Source of the DNA: Flavimaricola sp.
GTDB taxonomy: Bacteria; Pseudomonadota; Alphaproteobacteria; Rhodobacterales; Rhodobacteraceae
NCBI GenBank assembly: GCA_029255105.1
Contig: JAQWWH010000021.1
Coordinates: 1 to 37,793, forward strand
Length of the DNA: 37,793 bases
Direction: 5' to 3'
Shown here piece by piece: positions 24,814 to 33,641 of the stretch; the first letter of the stretch is position 1, and every line of letters begins with the position of its first letter. Below the pieces are notes generated by a model. It worked only from the letters and a program-made list of their open reading frames with translations. It ran no database searches and was not told the DNA's origin. A program made the position numbers and the translations under genes.

Positions 24814-24867
24814 CAAATTCTCCTTGTTGGTGGCATCGTTGGCCGGTTCTTTGGGGGTGGGAAAGTT

Positions 24868-25851
24868 TCAGCGGGTCAGCAGATGCAGGTCCTGACTGTC
24901 CCAGCCGACGCGCACGGTGGCGCCGGTTTCGATTGGCGCGGCAAAAAAGCCGTCCTCGGGGATCATCGCGGTGATCGCCGTGTCGCCGGGCCCGATCATG
25001 CCAAGTGCTACATGGGTGCCCAGAAATTCGACCGAGGTGACAGCTGCATCCAGCCCTTCGACAGGCTTTTCCACCAGCCGAAGACGGTCCGACCGCAGGG
25101 CATAGTGTTTGCCCTCAAGCGAGATGACGTTGTGGCCGCCCAGAAAACGGGCGACGAATTCGGTCTGGGGCGCGTTGAACACCTCACGCGCTGTTCCGGC
25201 CTGCTCGATCACGGCGTTGTTCATGACGACGACCTCATCGGCCAGAGCCAGCGCCTCGTCCTGACCGTGGGTGACGTGGATAAAGGTGATGCCCAATTCG
25301 CGCTGCAGTTTCTTCAACTCGCCCCGCATCCGGATGCGCAGGAAAGGATCAAGGGCCGAAAGCGGCTCATCCAGTAGCAGGACCTGGGGGTTGGTGATCA
25401 GGGCCCGGGCAAGGGCTGCCCGCTGCTGCTGACCGCCCGAAAGCTGTGCGGGCAGGCGTTGGGCCAGTTCATCCATGCCAACGAGATCAAGAAGCTCGTG
25501 CGCCTTGCTGTGGCGGGTCTTCTTGTCGATGCCTTGCATCTTCAGGCTGAAGGCGACGTTGTCGAGGATCGTCATATGCGGAAACAGCGCATAGGACTGG
25601 AACATCATCGCCGTGCCCCGCTTGGCCGGGGGCAGGCCGGAAATATCACGTCCGTTCAGGAGGATAGCCCCATCGCTGACGCTTTCATGCCCCGCGATCA
25701 TCCGCAGGGTCGAGGATTTGCCGCAGCCCGACGGCCCCAGAAGGCAGACGTAGGCACCGGGCGTAAACACATGGGACACGTTGTCCACGGCCACAGCAGA
25801 GCCGTAGCGTTTCGTCACGTGAACAAGTTCCAGATCATTTTGGGACCGCAC
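24868..25851 (-). CDS. ABC transporter ATPase, PotA type
   Basis: A 327-residue ATPase with Walker A GPSGCGKS, Q-loop MMFQSYALFPH, signature LSGGQQQR, Walker [14 protein letters not shown]-loop HVTHGQDEA and a C-terminal TOBE domain. The frame is open to 26463, but the family sequence starts at NDLELVHVTKRYG. The GTG at 25851, with GGGAGGG six bases upstream, is therefore the start. It is the first gene of the importer operon, which continues to the CobW gene at 17888. Confidence 0.93.
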   Translation of the reverse strand: MRSQNDLELVHVTKRYGSAVAVDNVSHVFTPGAYVCLLGPSGCGKSSTLRMIAGHESVSDGAILLNGRDISGLPPAKRGTAMMFQSYALFPHMTILDNVAFSLKMQGIDKKTRHSKAHELLDLVGMDELAQRLPAQLSGGQQQRAALARALITNPQVLLLDEPLSALDPFLRIRMRGELKKLQRELGITFIHVTHGQDEALALADEVVVMNNAVIEQAGTAREVFNAPQTEFVARFLGGHNVISLEGKHYALRSDRLRLVEKPVEGLDAAVTSVEFLGTHVALGMIGPGDTAITAMIPEDGFFAAPIETGATVRVGWDSQDLHLLTR

Positions 25852-26035
25852 CAGCCGCCCTCCCGCTATTTGTTGAGTGACGATTATTTGGAAGTTTCTG
25901 CGATGCGAGTCAGAACCGGTCAAAACCACCCGCAGACTCGGCTTTGCCGCATTTGAAGCCAATGCTAATGTGACTTTGCCTGTTTTTTGGACACAGAATA
26001 CAGAATGTGACGCCCGGTGATGTGTGGGCGAGGGG
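25852..26035 (-). promoter_or_regulatory. upstream region of the importer operon with direct repeats
   Basis: This 184-bp gap between two minus-strand genes should hold the promoter of the importer-hydrolase operon. It contains two copies of AATGTGAC (25967-25974 and 26004-26011, 37 bp apart) and a tandem heptamer ACAGAAT (25993-26006). AATGTGA also occurs at 27373 in the carbamoylase-hyuA gap. A clear -35/-10 pair was not found. Confidence 0.4.
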
Positions 26036-27277
26036 CTAATAGGCCAGCTCGTATAGCGCACCGGCCAGGACCTGAATGCCCGCCACGATGTCCTCGATGG
26101 TCGAAAATTCCTCGGGCGTGTGGCTGCGTCCGCCTTCGCTTCGCACGAAGACCATGGCGACGGGGCAGATGCGTGCGATCTGCTGGGCGTCGTGCCCTGC
26201 GCCACTTGCCATGTGCAACGCGGGGATGCCCTGACGTTTGGCCGACGCCTCAAGGGCGGCAACGAGGGCAGGGTCGCTGGGGCTGCCCGGATGGTCGAAC
26301 AGAACGCGGGTTTCCAGCCCAAGGCCACGCCGTTCGGCGATCTCGGTAAGGGCGGCTGCGTGGGCTGCGTGCATCCGCGTCGCCTCGTCCTGAATCGGGT
26401 GACGGGCGTCGATGGTAAAGGTGACGGACCGGGGGATGATTGCGGGCGCATTGGGTGACACATGGCATCGTCCGACGGTCGTCACCGCGGGGCGGCCCAT
26501 CCGGTAGGCATGGTCGATCAGGCGGGACGTCACTTCGGCAAAGCCCGCCATCGGGTCGCGCCGCAGGTCCATAGGAAAGGCCCCGGCGTGGTTCTGTTCG
26601 CCAGTCAGGGTGACCTCGGTATGCCGGATCGCGGTGATTCCGGTGACGATCGCCACAGGAATATCGGCGTGCTCCAGCACCGGCCCCTGTTCGATGTGCA
26701 GTTCAACAAATGCGGCGATATCGTCGCGTTTAGCCTCGTCCAGACGCGCAGGATCAAGGCCAACCGCCTGCATGGCCTGACCTATGGTGCCGCCATTCGC
26801 CTCCTTTACCGTGTCGGGATCCGTTGCGCTGACCCGCCCGACAAGCGCGCGAGAGCCCCAGAAGCCGGCGGTTGGAAAACGACTGCCTTCCTCTTCGCAA
26901 AGCGACAGCATTTCGAGGGGACGTTTGGGCGGGCCAAAGGCCTCAACCAGCGTCTTGATCGCGACAAGCGCCGCGATAACCCCAAGCGCACCGTCATACC
27001 GTCCGCCCGGACATTGGCTGTCGATGTGAGAGCCTGAAACGATGGCCTTGCCCCCGTCGCGGCCCTCGATCCGGCCCCAGAGGTTGCCGGCTGCATCCAT
27101 CCGGGTGGTCAGTCCGGCGGCGGTGGCCCAGTCCTTTACCAGCGCATTGGCGGCGACCCATTCGTCGGAAAACGCGGTGCGCCAGACCCCGGTTTCGGAA
27201 TGCGCCCCGATAGCGCCAAGCGTCAGGATCATGGTTTCGACTTCGGCCGCATCGATGGCGGGGATGGGGTTGGTCAC
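26036..27277 (-). CDS. M20-family Zn amidohydrolase, N-carbamoyl-L-amino acid hydrolase/allantoate amidohydrolase type
   Basis: A 413-residue cytoplasmic metallopeptidase-fold hydrolase. Metal-ligand segments are GSHIDSQCPGGRYDGALG (H, D), CEEEGSRFP (E-E), ELHIEQGP (H) and a C-terminal GAGHDAQ (H). The insertion with TGEQNHAGAFPMDLRRD is the dimerisation lid of carbamoylases. It would hydrolyse N-carbamoyl-L-amino acids or a ureido acid. A GTG start at 27277 has AAGGAG eight bases upstream; the frame farther up has no family sequence. It is divergent from hyuA, giving the locus both D- and L-type carbamoylases. Confidence 0.88.
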   Translation of the reverse strand: MTNPIPAIDAAEVETMILTLGAIGAHSETGVWRTAFSDEWVAANALVKDWATAAGLTTRMDAAGNLWGRIEGRDGGKAIVSGSHIDSQCPGGRYDGALGVIAALVAIKTLVEAFGPPKRPLEMLSLCEEEGSRFPTAGFWGSRALVGRVSATDPDTVKEANGGTIGQAMQAVGLDPARLDEAKRDDIAAFVELHIEQGPVLEHADIPVAIVTGITAIRHTEVTLTGEQNHAGAFPMDLRRDPMAGFAEVTSRLIDHAYRMGRPAVTTVGRCHVSPNAPAIIPRSVTFTIDARHPIQDEATRMHAAHAAALTEIAERRGLGLETRVLFDHPGSPSDPALVAALEASAKRQGIPALHMASGAGHDAQQIARICPVAMVFVRSEGGRSHTPEEFSTIEDIVAGIQVLAGALYELAY

Positions 27278-27520
27278 GGCGCGCACTCCTTCAGGGACGA
27301 TCGGACGATGCCGCCAATCTGTGCACCCGCCCAGAGCGGACGGCGTCATTTGGCCCGAGTCGGCGGTCTGTAAATGTGAACTGCCCTATTCGGGTCTTTG
27401 GGCCCTGTCGGGTGCTGAAACTCTAGGCGGAGTCGAAAGGGGCCGGGTCTTCTGTGCCCAAAATCTCGTGCACTATGCATCCAGAGTGCTACCGAGTGAG
27501 GGCATTGGAGAGGATTTACC
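27278..27520. promoter_or_regulatory. divergent promoter region, carbamoylase and hyuA
   Basis: This 243-bp intergenic region serves the L-carbamoylase (-) and hyuAB (+). It includes AATGTGA at 27373-27379, also seen twice upstream of the importer operon, and TGCA-CTA-TGCA (27471-27481). A GGAGAGGA ribosome site precedes hyuA. Promoter hexamers could not be assigned with confidence. Confidence 0.4.
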
Positions 27521-29599
27521 ATGAAAGCGATTGGTGTGGATGTGGGCGGGACCTTCACGGATCTCATCTATTGCGATCTATCGACGGGCGCCCTTGGCAT
27601 TCATAAGGTCTCGACCACGCCCGATGATCCGTCGCGTGGCGTGATGGAGGGGATCACCGCACTTTGCGCAATGAACGGTGTCGCACCGGGCGATATCGAG
27701 CATGTGTTCCACGGTACCACCACAGCCACCAATGCGGTGCTAGAGGGCAAAGGGGCCCGCACCGGCATGATCACCAACGAAGGCTTTCGCGACATCCTGC
27801 ACATCGGGCGGCACCAGCGGGTCGAACACTACTCGATCATGCAAGAGCTGCCCTGGCAGAATCGTCCCCTGATCCAGCGCCGCCATCGCAAGACAGTTGG
27901 CGGTCGCCTGATCCCGCCGACAGGGGCCGAGCTTGTCCCGCTAGACGAAGAGGGCGTGGTGCAGGCGGCAGAAGAATTGAAGGCCGCCGGGGTCGAGTCT
28001 GTGGCGATCTGTTTCCTGTTTTCCTACCTCAACCCCGCGCACGAGTTGCGGGCAAAGGAGATCGTCGAGGCGGTGATGCCCGACGCCTTTGTTACGACCT
28101 CATCCTTCATCTCCCCCCAGTTCCGCGAGTTTGAGAGGTTCACGACAGCGGCCCTTGCCGCCTTTGTCGGCCCCAAGGTCGACCGCTACATCGCGGGCCT
28201 TGGACAGGCGTTGCAAGACATCGGCGTCAAGGGCGACCTGCGCGTGATGGCGTCGAACGGTGGGGTTGCCACCCCCCGGATGGTGACGGAAAAGCCTGCA
28301 TTGACCCTGTTGTCAGGACTGGCGGCAGGCGTTTTGGGCGGCGGCTGGATCGGGGCGCAATGCGACCGGTCCCGGCTGATCACCTTTGACATCGGGGGCA
28401 CCTCTGCCGACATCGGTATCGTGGTGGACGGGGTGTTTGCGGAAACGGACGCCCGCTCGACCTCGATCGCGGGCTTTCCCTTGCTGATGCCGATGCTCGA
28501 CATCCATACCATCGGGGCCGGTGGCGGTTCTATCGCCCATGTCGACCGGGGCGGCGCTTTCCGGGTCGGCCCGCAAAGCGCGGGCGCCGTTCCCGGACCA
28601 GCCGCCTATGGCCGTGGCGGGACAGAGCCTACGGTAACGGACGCCAACCTTGTTCTTGGCCGCCTCGATCCCGGTGATTTCCTTGGCGGCGACATGGGCC
28701 TTGATGTCGAGGCCTCTCGCGCCGTCATCGGAGAACTCGCGAAGACCCTCGGCCTTGGCCTGCTGGAAACCGCCGAAGGGGTCCTGACGATTCTGAACGC
28801 CAATATGGCCAACGCCATCCGGTCGCGCACCGTGCAAAAGGGGATCGACCCACGCGGCTTTGCCCTTGTCGCCATGGGCGGCGCAGGGCCGCTGCATGGG
28901 GCCGACGTGGCCGCCATGTTGCAGGTGCCCGAGGTGATCGTGCCGCCCTATCCGGGGATCACATCGGCCATGGGCCTTTTGACGACTGATCTGAAGTACG
29001 ATGCAATCCGCACGCAATTTCAGGTCTCGGTTAGCCTTGATGTTGCCCGCGTGGCCGGTGACTGCGCCGAAATGGAGGCTGAGCTTGCCGCCCGTTTTGC
29101 CGATGACGGTGTCCCGGCTGCGGATGTCGAGTATCTGCGCAGCGGTGACCTGCGCTATGTTGGACAGGGGTACGAGCTGAAGGTTCCGCTGCCCTCTGGC
29201 CCCATTGACGCGGCAGGGATGGCGCAGGTCTGGGAGGATTTTCACGCAGCCCACGCTGCCGAATATGGCCATGCCTTCCGCGAAAGCCAGATCGAGCTTG
29301 TCAACGTCCGCGTCACAGGCCGGGGGCCTTTGCCCAAGCTGGCCGCAATGACAGCGCCGGCGGGCGGGTCGCTTGAGGCGGCTTTGGTCCGCCAGTCCGA
29401 CTGTGTGTTCCGGGGGACTGGCGGGTTGGAAACCCACAAGACGCCGGTCTATCGCCGGGATCAGTTGCCAGTCGACACCCCCTTTGACGGTCCTGCGATC
29501 CTTTTGCAAAAGGACAGCACGACCGTTGTCCCGCCGCTGGCCCGCGCCGTCGTCCACCCTTCGGGCAGTATCATCATCACATTGGGAGCCGCCGCATGA
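27521..29599 (+). CDS. hyuA: hydantoinase/oxoprolinase subunit A (ATP-dependent N-methylhydantoinase A type)
   Basis: A 692-residue protein of the HyuA family. It starts with the actin-like ATP-binding motif GVDVGGTFTDLIYCD and has FHGTTTATNAVLEGKGARTG, the second phosphate loop TFDIGGTSADIG and the IHTIGAGGGSIAH block. With HyuB it opens hydantoin-type or 5-oxoproline rings at the expense of ATP in the cytoplasm. SD GGAGAGGA lies six bases before the ATG. Its stop overlaps the HyuB start (ATGA). Oxoprolinase, N-methylhydantoinase and acetophenone carboxylase share this fold; context favours a hydantoin-like substrate. Confidence 0.92.
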   Translation: MKAIGVDVGGTFTDLIYCDLSTGALGIHKVSTTPDDPSRGVMEGITALCAMNGVAPGDIEHVFHGTTTATNAVLEGKGARTGMITNEGFRDILHIGRHQRVEHYSIMQELPWQNRPLIQRRHRKTVGGRLIPPTGAELVPLDEEGVVQAAEELKAAGVESVAICFLFSYLNPAHELRAKEIVEAVMPDAFVTTSSFISPQFREFERFTTAALAAFVGPKVDRYIAGLGQALQDIGVKGDLRVMASNGGVATPRMVTEKPALTLLSGLAAGVLGGGWIGAQCDRSRLITFDIGGTSADIGIVVDGVFAETDARSTSIAGFPLLMPMLDIHTIGAGGGSIAHVDRGGAFRVGPQSAGAVPGPAAYGRGGTEPTVTDANLVLGRLDPGDFLGGDMGLDVEASRAVIGELAKTLGLGLLETAEGVLTILNANMANAIRSRTVQKGIDPRGFALVAMGGAGPLHGADVAAMLQVPEVIVPPYPGITSAMGLLTTDLKYDAIRTQFQVSVSLDVARVAGDCAEMEAELAARFADDGVPAADVEYLRSGDLRYVGQGYELKVPLPSGPIDAAGMAQVWEDFHAAHAAEYGHAFRESQIELVNVRVTGRGPLPKLAAMTAPAGGSLEAALVRQSDCVFRGTGGLETHKTPVYRRDQLPVDTPFDGPAILLQKDSTTVVPPLARAVVHPSGSIIITLGAAA

Positions 29600-31344
29600 C
29601 CCGGATTGACCCGATCACCGCCGCCGTCATCCAGGGCGGGCTTGAGAACATCGCGATTGAGATGGGGCACAAGCTGATGCGTATGTCCTACTCCTCGATC
29701 ATTCGGGAATCCGAGGATTTCGGGGCCGCCCTGACCGATGCGACCGGTCGCCAGATGTGCGAATGCAAGATGTCGACCCCGCTGCAATCCGGTCCGATCC
29801 CGGGCTATGTGCGCAACGTGCTTGAGGTGCTCGAAGGACGGGGCGACCCGATCCGCCCCGGTGACGTGATCATGCACAATGATCCCTACGGCGGGGCCAG
29901 CCACGGCCCTGACGTCGCCTTTTGTGTGCCGGTGTTTCACAAGGACGCCCTGATCGGCTGGTCCGTGACCACCGCCCACCATCTGGATATCGGTGCCCTC
30001 AGCCCCGGCAGTTGCGGGATCGTGGACGCGGTCGATACCTATGCCGAGGGCCTGCAATTCAAGGCGATCAAGGTCTATGACCGTGGCGAAAAGAACGAGG
30101 CCGTCTGGCATATCCTGCGCGCCAACATCCGTGCCCAAGAGCTTGTCGTCGGGGATATGGAGGCGCAGATCGAGGCCGCCCGTATCGGTGCCGCCCGCTT
30201 TCTGGCGCTGGTCGAGGGGTATGGCATCGACGATGTCTATGCCGCGTTCGAGGATCTGATGGACTATTCGGAACGGTTGATGCGCGATGCCATCCGTGAC
30301 CTGCCCGACGGAGACTATACGGCGACAACCCATCTGGATGGCTATCTCGACGATCCCGATCCGTCGCGCCACCACCTACCGCTTGTCGTCACCCTAAAGG
30401 TGCGGGGCGACAACCTGACGGTCGATCTTACCGGCACCGCCCCGCAATTGCCGGACAAGCCGGTCAACATGCCCCTTGTGGGCACTGTCGATTGCGCGGT
30501 CTGGCTGACGATCCGGTCGATCCTTCTGGACAGCGCGGTCTATGGGCCGATCCCCCAGAACTCTGGCCTGACCCGCCCGATCGAGATCGTGGCCCCGCGT
30601 GGCTGTATGGCCAACCCGATCTTTCCGGCCCCCGTCATTGCCCGCTTCTGCTCGGGCAACCAGTTGGCCGATACGGTGATGAAAGCACTCGCGCAGGCCG
30701 TGCCGCATCAGGTGTCGGCCGGGATCGGAAACCTAAGGGTCGTCGCCATCTCGGGCCTGAACGAGGGCAATCATTGGGTCCATATGGAAATCATGGAAGG
30801 CAGCTATGGCGGCCGCTACGGGATGGACGGGATGGACGCGGTCGATACGCTATACGCCAACACCCGCAACAACCCTGTTGAAGATATCGAAAGCCATATC
30901 CCCCTGCGCGTCGATCGCTACGAGCTGCGCGAGGATCGGGTTGCCCCCGGCGAATGGCGCGGTGGGATCGGGACGATCCGCGAGTTTACGTTCCTCGACG
31001 ATGCGGGCTTTTCCCTCGAAGGGGACGGGCACGCGTTCAAGCCCTGGGGCTTTGAGGGTGGTGCAGAAGGGCATGTCGCCTCATTGACCCTGCGTGGGAT
31101 CAACGGGGATGAAAGGGCGCTGCCCTCCAAGGTGCCCTATTGCAAGGTCCGGGCGGGCGAACGGTTGATTTCAACCGGACCCTGTGGTGGTGGCTATGGC
31201 ATTGGATTTGAACGCGATCCCGAGGCCGTCGCCTCGGACGTGGCCGACGAACTGATCCCGGCCGAAACGGCGTTGCGCGATTTCGGTGTGGTTCTGGTCG
31301 ACGGCAAGGTGGATCACGCCGCGACCGCGGCGGCCCGCGCCTAG
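29596..31344 (+). CDS. hyuB: hydantoinase/oxoprolinase subunit B
   Basis: A 582-residue HyuB-family protein with the hallmark segments DPITAAVIQGGLENIAIEMG, HNDPYGGASHGPDV, TAHHLDIG, EGLQF and a C-terminal GEWRGGIGTIREF and GPCGGGYG. It carries the metal-dependent hydrolytic site that acts on the ring phosphorylated by HyuA. The ATGA overlap with hyuA indicates coupled translation of a 1:1 complex. The gene converges on the signal-less binding protein gene, leaving only 20 bp between the stops. Confidence 0.92.
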   Translation: MTRIDPITAAVIQGGLENIAIEMGHKLMRMSYSSIIRESEDFGAALTDATGRQMCECKMSTPLQSGPIPGYVRNVLEVLEGRGDPIRPGDVIMHNDPYGGASHGPDVAFCVPVFHKDALIGWSVTTAHHLDIGALSPGSCGIVDAVDTYAEGLQFKAIKVYDRGEKNEAVWHILRANIRAQELVVGDMEAQIEAARIGAARFLALVEGYGIDDVYAAFEDLMDYSERLMRDAIRDLPDGDYTATTHLDGYLDDPDPSRHHLPLVVTLKVRGDNLTVDLTGTAPQLPDKPVNMPLVGTVDCAVWLTIRSILLDSAVYGPIPQNSGLTRPIEIVAPRGCMANPIFPAPVIARFCSGNQLADTVMKALAQAVPHQVSAGIGNLRVVAISGLNEGNHWVHMEIMEGSYGGRYGMDGMDAVDTLYANTRNNPVEDIESHIPLRVDRYELREDRVAPGEWRGGIGTIREFTFLDDAGFSLEGDGHAFKPWGFEGGAEGHVASLTLRGINGDERALPSKVPYCKVRAGERLISTGPCGGGYGIGFERDPEAVASDVADELIPAETALRDFGVVLVDGKVDHAATAAARA

Positions 31345-31364
31345 GCGGGGGCCAGCACTCACCA

Positions 31365-32519
31365 TCACGCCTCCATAAAGTCGCGCCAGCGGCGCACGAC
31401 ATGGGTGTGTTCGTCCATAAAGGTGTTCCAGACCCGCGCCCGGCTCATCCTTTCGCGGTGCGACCCGCCTTCGCGGCGATGGCCGGTGGGCACGCAAATG
31501 CGGCCTTCGGGATCGGGCAGGGGGCGGGCGGCGCGAATGCCGCCGTACCAGTAGTCCCACTCATCCGGGTGCAGATGCCCCCTGATCCTGTCGGGAAAGG
31601 TCGCGTAGTAGCCCTGCCGCGCGAAACAGGCCCCGGCCCAACCGTCCTGACACCAGTTGAGAAAGTCATAGGCCGCATCCAGCGTTTCGCCGCCTGTCGC
31701 GGCCGAAATGCACAGGTCGGAATGCCAGCCGCGACACCCCTCGGCCGGGGTCGAGATGACGATGGGCACGCCCAGTCCGCGCAGCTTTGCCGCCGCCGGG
31801 GAAAAGATGGTCTGCAAGACCACGCCGCCCCGCTGGATCAGGCGGACGGCATCCTCGGCCTGCGACCAGACGCCTTTGAAATGGCCGATCTTCTTTTTGT
31901 GGATCAGCGTGTCGATGACCTCGTCGACCTCTTCGACGGACAGGTTTCCGATGTCCTCAAAGCTCAGACTGCGCGACGCCTCGACCGCCAGCGCCCCTTC
32001 GATGATGCCCAGAACCGGGTCGCCGATCAGACCGACCTGTCCAGCCCAGCGGGGGTCAAGCATCCAGCCCCAAGTCGCCGCCTCATTCGGGGCCAGCCCG
32101 TCGCGCAGGGCGGCCAGATAGCCAAAGCTATCGACCCCGTGCACCAGTGGCAGCATGGACAGCCGGTCCGATGGAGTTCGGGCCAAAGTGCCATCGGGCT
32201 GCACGAAAAGCTTGTCAAAGACGGTGTCGATGACCTTGCTGACCCCCGATTGGGACCGGGCCGCGGCCATGATCTCGGGCCCGGTCTTGAGGCGGGCAAG
32301 GTCGATGGCCTGAATGCAGCGGGCGGTCCAGATCAGATCGACCGTGTGCCATTGCAGGTAGACGTCAAAGCTTTCGGGGCGCGTCACGACCCGCTGCAAC
32401 CCTTCGATCCCGTCGATCAGCTCAAATTCGACCGGAAAGTCGAGCTCTTCTGCCGCTTTTTGGCGGATGGGCAGGGGCAAAAGCTCGCTTCTGCCGATGA
32501 CACGCAAGGGACGCTGCAT
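31365..32519 (-). CDS. PotD-like solute-binding protein lacking a signal peptide (putative cytoplasmic sensor)
   Basis: A 384-residue protein with the fold of a polyamine-type periplasmic binding protein. It is clearly related to the binding protein at 23536: both end with RQGYY...P, DEWxYWYxG, GGS..RM, WNxxMDE and V-R-[KR]-W..F. It begins MQRPLRVIGRSELLP directly at the mature domain, with no signal or membrane segment. Its ATG lies one base after the GntR stop codon, so the two are translationally coupled. The frame upstream lies inside the GntR gene and encodes nothing export-like. A cytoplasmic ligand sensor or co-regulator is inferred. A scavenging or degenerate binding protein is the alternative. 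Confidence 0.85.
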   Translation of the reverse strand: MQRPLRVIGRSELLPLPIRQKAAEELDFPVEFELIDGIEGLQRVVTRPESFDVYLQWHTVDLIWTARCIQAIDLARLKTGPEIMAAARSQSGVSKVIDTVFDKLFVQPDGTLARTPSDRLSMLPLVHGVDSFGYLAALRDGLAPNEAATWGWMLDPRWAGQVGLIGDPVLGIIEGALAVEASRSLSFEDIGNLSVEEVDEVIDTLIHKKKIGHFKGVWSQAEDAVRLIQRGGVVLQTIFSPAAAKLRGLGVPIVISTPAEGCRGWHSDLCISAATGGETLDAAYDFLNWCQDGWAGACFARQGYYATFPDRIRGHLHPDEWDYWYGGIRAARPLPDPEGRICVPTGHRREGGSHRERMSRARVWNTFMDEHTHVVRRWRDFMEA

Positions 32520-32520
32520 C

Positions 32521-33501
32521 CTAGACCAGCCTTGTGAGGTAGGGGGCGATGGCCGGGTCGCCAAAGACGGCCAGCACCTTGAGCCGGTCGCGGGTCCGGA
32601 TATGGTCGGCATCCAGATGATGGCGCAGCGCCATCGCCGCCCCGGTGCCGTCGCGGATCGCCAGATGGTCCAGCACCAGCCGGTGTTCCAGCAGCATCGC
32701 GGTTTCGTCATGGCGGGCGATATAGGTCGCGAAAAGCCGGTTCACGACAAATGACAGCTGCGCGTTGCGCACCACCTGCGCGAGCCGGAGGTTCCGCAAA
32801 GGGCTGAGGCAGGTGACATGAAGGTCGGTTTCCAGCCGGTCGAGCATATCTTCGGTCAAAGTCTCTTCGGCGGTAAGCGCCGAGGCGGCCCGCTGGCGCA
32901 TCGCGGCCACCATGCCAAGGTCAAGGGCAGGGGCGGCCCGGTCCAATGCCGCAGGCTCCACGATTTGGCGGATGTCGTGCAGATCGTCCAGCATCCGCGC
33001 GCTCAGCGGGCCGGCGATCCAATGCGAGGCCCTGTCCTTGGCGATTGTGCCCCGGTCGTGCAGCCGGGCCAAAACCTCGCGGGTGACGGTCCGGCTGACC
33101 TTGAAGTGGTCGCAGATCCCCGATTCAGAGATTTGGTAAATGCCAAAGGGGATGGCGTTCATCAGCTCTTGATCGACTTTCTGCACGATCATCTCCCAGC
33201 TTGGGGCGACAAGGGCGGCGGTCTCATTGCCGGGAAGGTGCAGGTCCAGAAGGTGCAGGTTCGGCCGGGTTGTATCGTCCTCGACCGTTTGTCCCACGAC
33301 ATAGCCCCGCGCCCCGTCCCGGGTCACGACGCCTTCGTCCGACAATAACTCCAGCGCGCGCTTGACCGGCGACCGGCTGACGGACAGCCTATCCGCCACC
33401 GCAGCCACGTAAAGCCGGGTGCCCTTGGGCAACGTTCCCTCCCCGATGTTTAGGGCAAGCACGTCGCGCACGATCTCGTAATATGCCTTCTGAACGTTCA
33501 A
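32521..33501 (-). CDS. GntR/FCD-family regulator with two winged-helix domains
   Basis: A 326-residue regulator with an unusual plan. The first GntR-type wHTH is at about residues 4-70 (YVAAVADRLSVSRSPVKRALELLSDEGVV, then GYVVG). A second is at about 100-165 (GICDHFKVSRTVTREVLARLHDRGTI). A helical FCD-like ligand domain follows (about 170-310). FadR-subfamily proteins normally have one wHTH and about 230 residues. The start is a TTG at 33501, since the frame is closed by a stop shortly upstream and no in-frame ATG is near. It is divergent from the deacetylase at 33642 and coupled to the signal-less binding protein. Confidence 0.85.
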   Translation of the reverse strand: MNVQKAYYEIVRDVLALNIGEGTLPKGTRLYVAAVADRLSVSRSPVKRALELLSDEGVVTRDGARGYVVGQTVEDDTTRPNLHLLDLHLPGNETAALVAPSWEMIVQKVDQELMNAIPFGIYQISESGICDHFKVSRTVTREVLARLHDRGTIAKDRASHWIAGPLSARMLDDLHDIRQIVEPAALDRAAPALDLGMVAAMRQRAASALTAEETLTEDMLDRLETDLHVTCLSPLRNLRLAQVVRNAQLSFVVNRLFATYIARHDETAMLLEHRLVLDHLAIRDGTGAAMALRHHLDADHIRTRDRLKVLAVFGDPAIAPYLTRLV

Positions 33502-33641
33502 GCGGGTCTCATTTTGCTGGCAGTTCGGGCAACTCTAACAGGACTTGGCCGGTGGTCCATGTGTTCTGCAGCCGATTGGGCCAAAAGGGCTTTTCCCCGG
33601 TGCCGGAACCTGCCACGCCGGTCGGTAAGGGAGCCGTGACC

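Noticed and set aside
33502..33641. GntR operator in the gap between the regulator and the deacetylase
   Set aside because: TGGTCCA-like words occur but no palindrome is shared with the other promoter regions of the locus.
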